Shown here in pieces: positions 60,389 through 64,000 of a DNA stretch of 64,000 nt. A model generated the notes under the pieces. That model was given only the letters and a program-made list of their open reading frames with translations. It searched no databases and had not been told where the DNA came from. The position numbers and the translations under genes are program-made. Origin of the DNA: Corynebacterium felinum (GTDB lineage Bacteria > Actinomycetota > Actinomycetes > Mycobacteriales > Mycobacteriaceae); NCBI RefSeq assembly GCF_030408755.1, contig NZ_CP047209.1, positions 1,612,001 through 1,676,000 of the forward strand, written 5' to 3'. Numbering within the stretch: position 1 is the stretch's first letter; each line of letters starts with the position of its first letter.

Positions 60389-61273
60389 ATGACTTTCAAA
60401 GGCAATATTAGGAAATCCGGTAATCGTGTGACTACTGGGGGTGGCCGGGGTTCAGGTGGCCGGGCTGGCGGAATAGCGGTCGGCGGCGGCATTGGCACCT
60501 TAGTGTTGATTGGTATCGTATGGCTGCTGGGTGGGGATGTGCAGGATATTAATCAGATTTTGAATCAACAGCCTGCCATTGAACAGGGTAAGGATCAGAA
60601 TCAGGGCGAACGGGGTTTGGATCACTGTGATGTGAGCGATTCTGCGAATAAGTACGCTGATTGTCGCGTGGAGTATACCGCGTTGTCTTTGGATAAGGTC
60701 TGGGGCGTACAGCTGCCACGCCAGATTGGTATGGAGTATGTGCCACCTGCGGTGAAGGTATTTAAAGGTTCGACTGGTTCTGGTTGTGGCATGGCGAGTG
60801 CCGCGACTGGGCCGTTTTATTGTCCAGCTGATCAGACTGCGTATTTTGATGTGACGTTTTTTGATCAGTTGCATCGTTTTGGCGCGAAGAATGCACCGTT
60901 TGCGCAAGAGTATATTATTGCGCACGAGTTTGGGCATCATTTGCAGCACATGCAGGGCACATTGAGCAAGAGTAATTATAATGAGCCTGGTCCTGATTCA
61001 GCTGCTGTGCGTTTAGAGTTGCAAGCTGATTGTTATGCAGGTGTGTGGGCTCATTTTGCCGATAAGGGTGCAGATGCGTTCTTGCAGCCTATTACGAAGC
61101 AGCAGGTCGCTGATGCGATGTTGGCTGCCGCAGCGGTGGGTGACGATAATATTCAGCGTCGTTCGGGTGGTCAGGTGCGTCCTGATTTGTTCACACATGG
61201 TTCTTCTGAGCAGCGCCAGCAGGCATTCTTTACCGGCTATTCCACGGGAAATATGAAGGCGTGCACGCTGTAG
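60389..61273 (+). CDS. Membrane-anchored neutral zinc metallopeptidase (YpfJ family)
   Basis: The 294-residue product has a basic, Gly-rich N-terminus (1-28), one membrane helix (about 29-49), a Gln/Asp-rich linker, and a peptidase domain with YIIAHEFGHHLQHMQG near 179 (HExxH zinc site) and ELQADCYAGVWAH near 212 (third ligand). The family is annotated as putative neutral zinc metallopeptidase; substrates are unknown. The catalytic domain faces outside. No clear SD is present; it may be leaderless. Cysteines near 77, 91 and 129 could form disulphides. Confidence 0.88.
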   Translation: MTFKGNIRKSGNRVTTGGGRGSGGRAGGIAVGGGIGTLVLIGIVWLLGGDVQDINQILNQQPAIEQGKDQNQGERGLDHCDVSDSANKYADCRVEYTALSLDKVWGVQLPRQIGMEYVPPAVKVFKGSTGSGCGMASAATGPFYCPADQTAYFDVTFFDQLHRFGAKNAPFAQEYIIAHEFGHHLQHMQGTLSKSNYNEPGPDSAAVRLELQADCYAGVWAHFADKGADAFLQPITKQQVADAMLAAAAVGDDNIQRRSGGQVRPDLFTHGSSEQRQQAFFTGYSTGNMKACTL

Positions 61274-61494
61274 TGGCAGGCGATGTTCATACTGGCGTCA
61301 CAGATAGTGTGCACACCACTATTGCAGGCTAGGTGCCGTCGTGCGTTTCGACGACCCCACCTTACCCCAGTCAGTATCACCGCCACCTGTTAGCACGGCT
61401 GCACGCAAGCGAACGTCGTAACCGCACGCTGGTGTGGGATTGAGCGCAATAGTGTGCAAACGCAGCAGTTTGTCGGTGATATTTCCACTACCTA

Positions 61495-64000
61495 CTACCC
61501 CACAACGTCCTTGTGATCAGGTTGAACAGGCGTGCTCTCTGCACCGCTGGCATCTGCATTAGAGTCGATCACGCCAGTATCTCCGGCCTCGGTTTGAGCA
61601 TTTTCTTCGACACTCTGATCATCGCTGGGCACAAGCAGTCCAAGGCGTTCGCGTTCAGCATGAATAATGAAAGCGGCTAGTTTGCTTTCCGAAACATCAA
61701 TCGCATCAGGAATCTCCCCAACCTCCGACACACGCGCATACTCGTCAAAAATCTTTCGCTTGCCCGCAGTAACATCCAACAAAATCTCATCCACGGTTTC
61801 ATCCCCCACCATCCGGTGCACCTGTACCACTTCGGTCTGCCCCATACGGTGAGCACGGGCAATAGCCTGATCCTCCAACGAAGGCTTCACCTGCACCTCC
61901 GCCAAAATAACCACACTCGCTTTTTGAATATTCAGGCCCACACCACCAGCACCAATCTGCGCTAGCAACACATTGCCGCTCTGTCCGAGTGCGTCGACAA
62001 GCGTCTGCCTGCCAGCAGGGGGAACATCGCCACTGATCACACCTACGCAGCGTGCACCCAACTCCGACTCCAACCTGGACAAGACGTCACGGAAGTACGA
62101 AAAAATCAACACATTACGCTGCTCAGCGGTCGCTTCTTCCACTATTTCGCGGATGCGTTCAACCTTCGCCGACATCGGGGAAGGTGCGACGAAGGCCGCG
62201 CGACGTGCCTTCATCCAATGCCCCTGCGCAATCGCATCCGCATACTCAGCGTGATCAGCAGTACTCAGCTCCACCCACTCGACACTTTCGATTTTCTGCG
62301 GAAGTTCATCAAGCACATCCTTTTGGTTTCGCCGCAAATAAGCCGGAGCCACCTGTTTTCGAAACGCCTGCGGGGAACGCGCCTGATCCAAACCAGCAAC
62401 CAGTTCAGGCTGTACATACCGAATCAGCTGCACAAATTCGCCGATGCGATTTTCAATCGGCGTGCCGGTCATCAATAACGCACAATCGGCTTCCGCAATC
62501 AAACGTGCGCAAGCCTTCGACCGCAACGCTGAAGGATTCTTCACCATATGCGCCTCATCAACGATCACTAATGTAGGCTTCGGGATCGTCAACGACCGCG
62601 CACCCTCATAAGTAACAATGAGCATGCCCCCATTCTCTGCCCACTGATCCACCACCAGTTGCTTAGCATCCCCGTGGCCGATATGCACATCCAAATGGGT
62701 GAATTTCGCCGTCTCACGGGCCCAGTTCACAATCAGACTTGCGGGAACCACGCACACAATACGCCCACCGTCAGCGGCGATATGCGCTGCGACAGCCAAA
62801 GCCTGAACAGTCTTGCCCAAACCCATCTCATCGCCGAGCACAGTTTTCGCGCGAACGATCGCAAATTTCGCACCAAAACTCTGATAGCCACGTAGATACA
62901 AGTCTTTGAGCAGTGTGTCGTTCAGCCTTAGTTCCCGAATCGCCTGTAAAGTATCGTCATCTAAGCCTAGGTCAGTGGAATAATCCCCCGTCCCTACCAA
63001 ACTGTTAAGTAACGACTGGTAATGGGCAGGGCGCGTAAGATAGTCGGCCCAGGCTGTATCACCGGAAATTGGGGCGGGTTCTGGCGGAAGGAAAGAATCT
63101 GGGACAGCGCCGGCCCATGCTAAATCATCTAAAAACTGACTCGGCAACGCCTGAGAATTACTCAGCATTATGAAGGGCGCCCCCGTGGGCGACAGTGTCG
63201 GCACTGGGGTGAAATAACCTAACAGCCGCTCACGGCGAGCCTTTTGTTCAGCATTTAGCGTATCCGCTGCTGCATAGGTCGCTAAAACGCGGACCAGTTC
63301 CATCGCTGCTTGGGTTGGCTCATTGCCGATGCGCATATCGGTACTCGTTGCAGCCTCCGTATACAGTGTTTGGGCTGCGGCTTTCATTCTGCTTGCTGTT
63401 TGCACGCCAATGCCTGAGATTTGGGTCAAAGCGCTCAGTGGTGCTTTGTACACGTCGTAGACGGTACAAATTCCGGCGGGTTCAACTCCCTGAAAGCGTA
63501 AGCGCTCATTGGTCACATCCTTCAGCTTTTCCAAGGGCATCGCTTTGATCAGAACCTCGGCACGCTCAGCGCGAATCCGTGCCAACGCCTGTGTAGCCGC
63601 TTGGGCGAGCATCGGCTCACCATAGGGGCACTGGTGAATGCGTGCCACCAGCTGCACTGCCGGATAAATAAAGCTGCGGTCGAGGGTGTCTACTTTCGGG
63701 GCGTGCACATCGAGCGCTTCACATAGAGCCGCATGCACAGCTTCGGGGTAATCTGTGGTTGTCAAAGACACTCCCGCCTGCTGCTTTCTATGCGCATCCG
63801 CGGCACGCTGAAGATAGAAACGCGCCTGAGTGTCTAACTCAAGTAGATGTGGATCCATAAGGCGCTGCTCTAATTCTTCCGCTGCCAGTTGCGCACGCTC
63901 TACTGCGCCACCGCGCATGAGTTTGCCAAAGAATCCGTCAGCGGCATGCTGAGAGTCACGATAAAGCTGGCCTAGTGGTTGAATTTTCTCAATCAACGCA
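61495..64000 (-). CDS. SNF2-family helicase, 5' end beyond the window
   Basis: At least 833 residues; the frame is still open at the right edge, so the N-terminus is probably missing. An N-terminal region (about 1-260) contains a helix-hairpin-helix-like LTQISGIGVQTASRM near 190. The SNF2 ATPase follows: LGDEMGLGKTVQALAVAAH near 392 (Walker A), VIVDEAHMVKN near 480 (DEAH), LMTGTPIENR near 510, LIFSYF near 650, and QAIARAHRMGQTEVVQVHRM near 735. The C-terminal 70 residues are acidic. Likely remodels protein-DNA complexes; no nuclease or methylase partner is visible on this side. Confidence 0.88.
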   Translation of the reverse strand, partial: ALIEKIQPLGQLYRDSQHAADGFFGKLMRGGAVERAQLAAEELEQRLMDPHLLELDTQARFYLQRAADAHRKQQAGVSLTTTDYPEAVHAALCEALDVHAPKVDTLDRSFIYPAVQLVARIHQCPYGEPMLAQAATQALARIRAERAEVLIKAMPLEKLKDVTNERLRFQGVEPAGICTVYDVYKAPLSALTQISGIGVQTASRMKAAAQTLYTEAATSTDMRIGNEPTQAAMELVRVLATYAAADTLNAEQKARRERLLGYFTPVPTLSPTGAPFIMLSNSQALPSQFLDDLAWAGAVPDSFLPPEPAPISGDTAWADYLTRPAHYQSLLNSLVGTGDYSTDLGLDDDTLQAIRELRLNDTLLKDLYLRGYQSFGAKFAIVRAKTVLGDEMGLGKTVQALAVAAHIAADGGRIVCVVPASLIVNWARETAKFTHLDVHIGHGDAKQLVVDQWAENGGMLIVTYEGARSLTIPKPTLVIVDEAHMVKNPSALRSKACARLIAEADCALLMTGTPIENRIGEFVQLIRYVQPELVAGLDQARSPQAFRKQVAPAYLRRNQKDVLDELPQKIESVEWVELSTADHAEYADAIAQGHWMKARRAAFVAPSPMSAKVERIREIVEEATAEQRNVLIFSYFRDVLSRLESELGARCVGVISGDVPPAGRQTLVDALGQSGNVLLAQIGAGGVGLNIQKASVVILAEVQVKPSLEDQAIARAHRMGQTEVVQVHRMVGDETVDEILLDVTAGKRKIFDEYARVSEVGEIPDAIDVSESKLAAFIIHAERERLGLLVPSDDQSVEENAQTEAGDTGVIDSNADASGAESTPVQPDHKDVVG

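Overview
The window reads as chromosomal core DNA from a Corynebacterium, most likely the C. diphtheriae group. The grounds are gene order and protein style: secG-ppc-tpi-pgk-gap, uvrC-rapZ-yvcK-whiA, pyrRBC-carAB-pyrF followed by an actinobacterial integration host factor (mihF), and aroCKBQ-pepQ-efp-nusB. This is the order I recall for Corynebacterium glutamicum. Species assignment is inference only. No rRNA, tRNA, CRISPR array, prophage or intact insertion sequence was recognised.

Layout. Bases 1-7400 hold the lower glycolysis/anaplerosis cluster and secG, all on the minus strand. The 790-base region upstream of gap carries a perfect TGTGA-N6-TCACA (GlxR/CRP-type) site and an ACCCC-TGT-GGGGGT (RamA-like) site. 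Bases 8179-13564 are the uvrC-rapZ-yvcK-whiA operon. Bases 13.7-26.5 kb are a long minus-strand run: a PH-domain membrane protein, a solitary riboflavin synthase, rpe, rsmB-fmt, def, priA, metK, coaBC, rpoZ, gmk and mihF. Bases 27.7-36.2 kb are the complete de novo UMP operon pyrR-pyrB-pyrC-carA-carB-pyrF. Its leader contains a PyrR-type RNA hairpin that covers the pyrR Shine-Dalgarno sequence.

From 36.2 to 41.6 kb the gene density falls. This stretch holds plus-strand genes (a TIGR01777-type SDR protein and two tandem YbjN-like genes), one unrecognised minus-strand gene, and several strong unexplained inverted repeats. Bases 41.6-50.9 kb hold nusB (with a long acidic tail), efp, a plus-strand lipoprotein, pepQ and the shikimate genes aroQ, aroB, aroK, aroC and aroE, with an orphan type IV prepilin peptidase between aroC and aroE. 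Bases 51-60.3 kb hold mltG, ruvX, alaS, rarA, a kinase-like phosphotransferase and aspS. The window ends with a plus-strand membrane-anchored zinc peptidase and a SNF2-family helicase that runs off the right edge.

No dramatic new defence or mobile system is visible. The most interesting signals are regulatory or lineage-specific: the PyrR leader, the gap upstream sites, the isolated riboflavin synthase with no other rib genes beside it, RapZ without a basic P-loop residue, the NusB acidic tail, and nested perfect hairpins near unknown genes.
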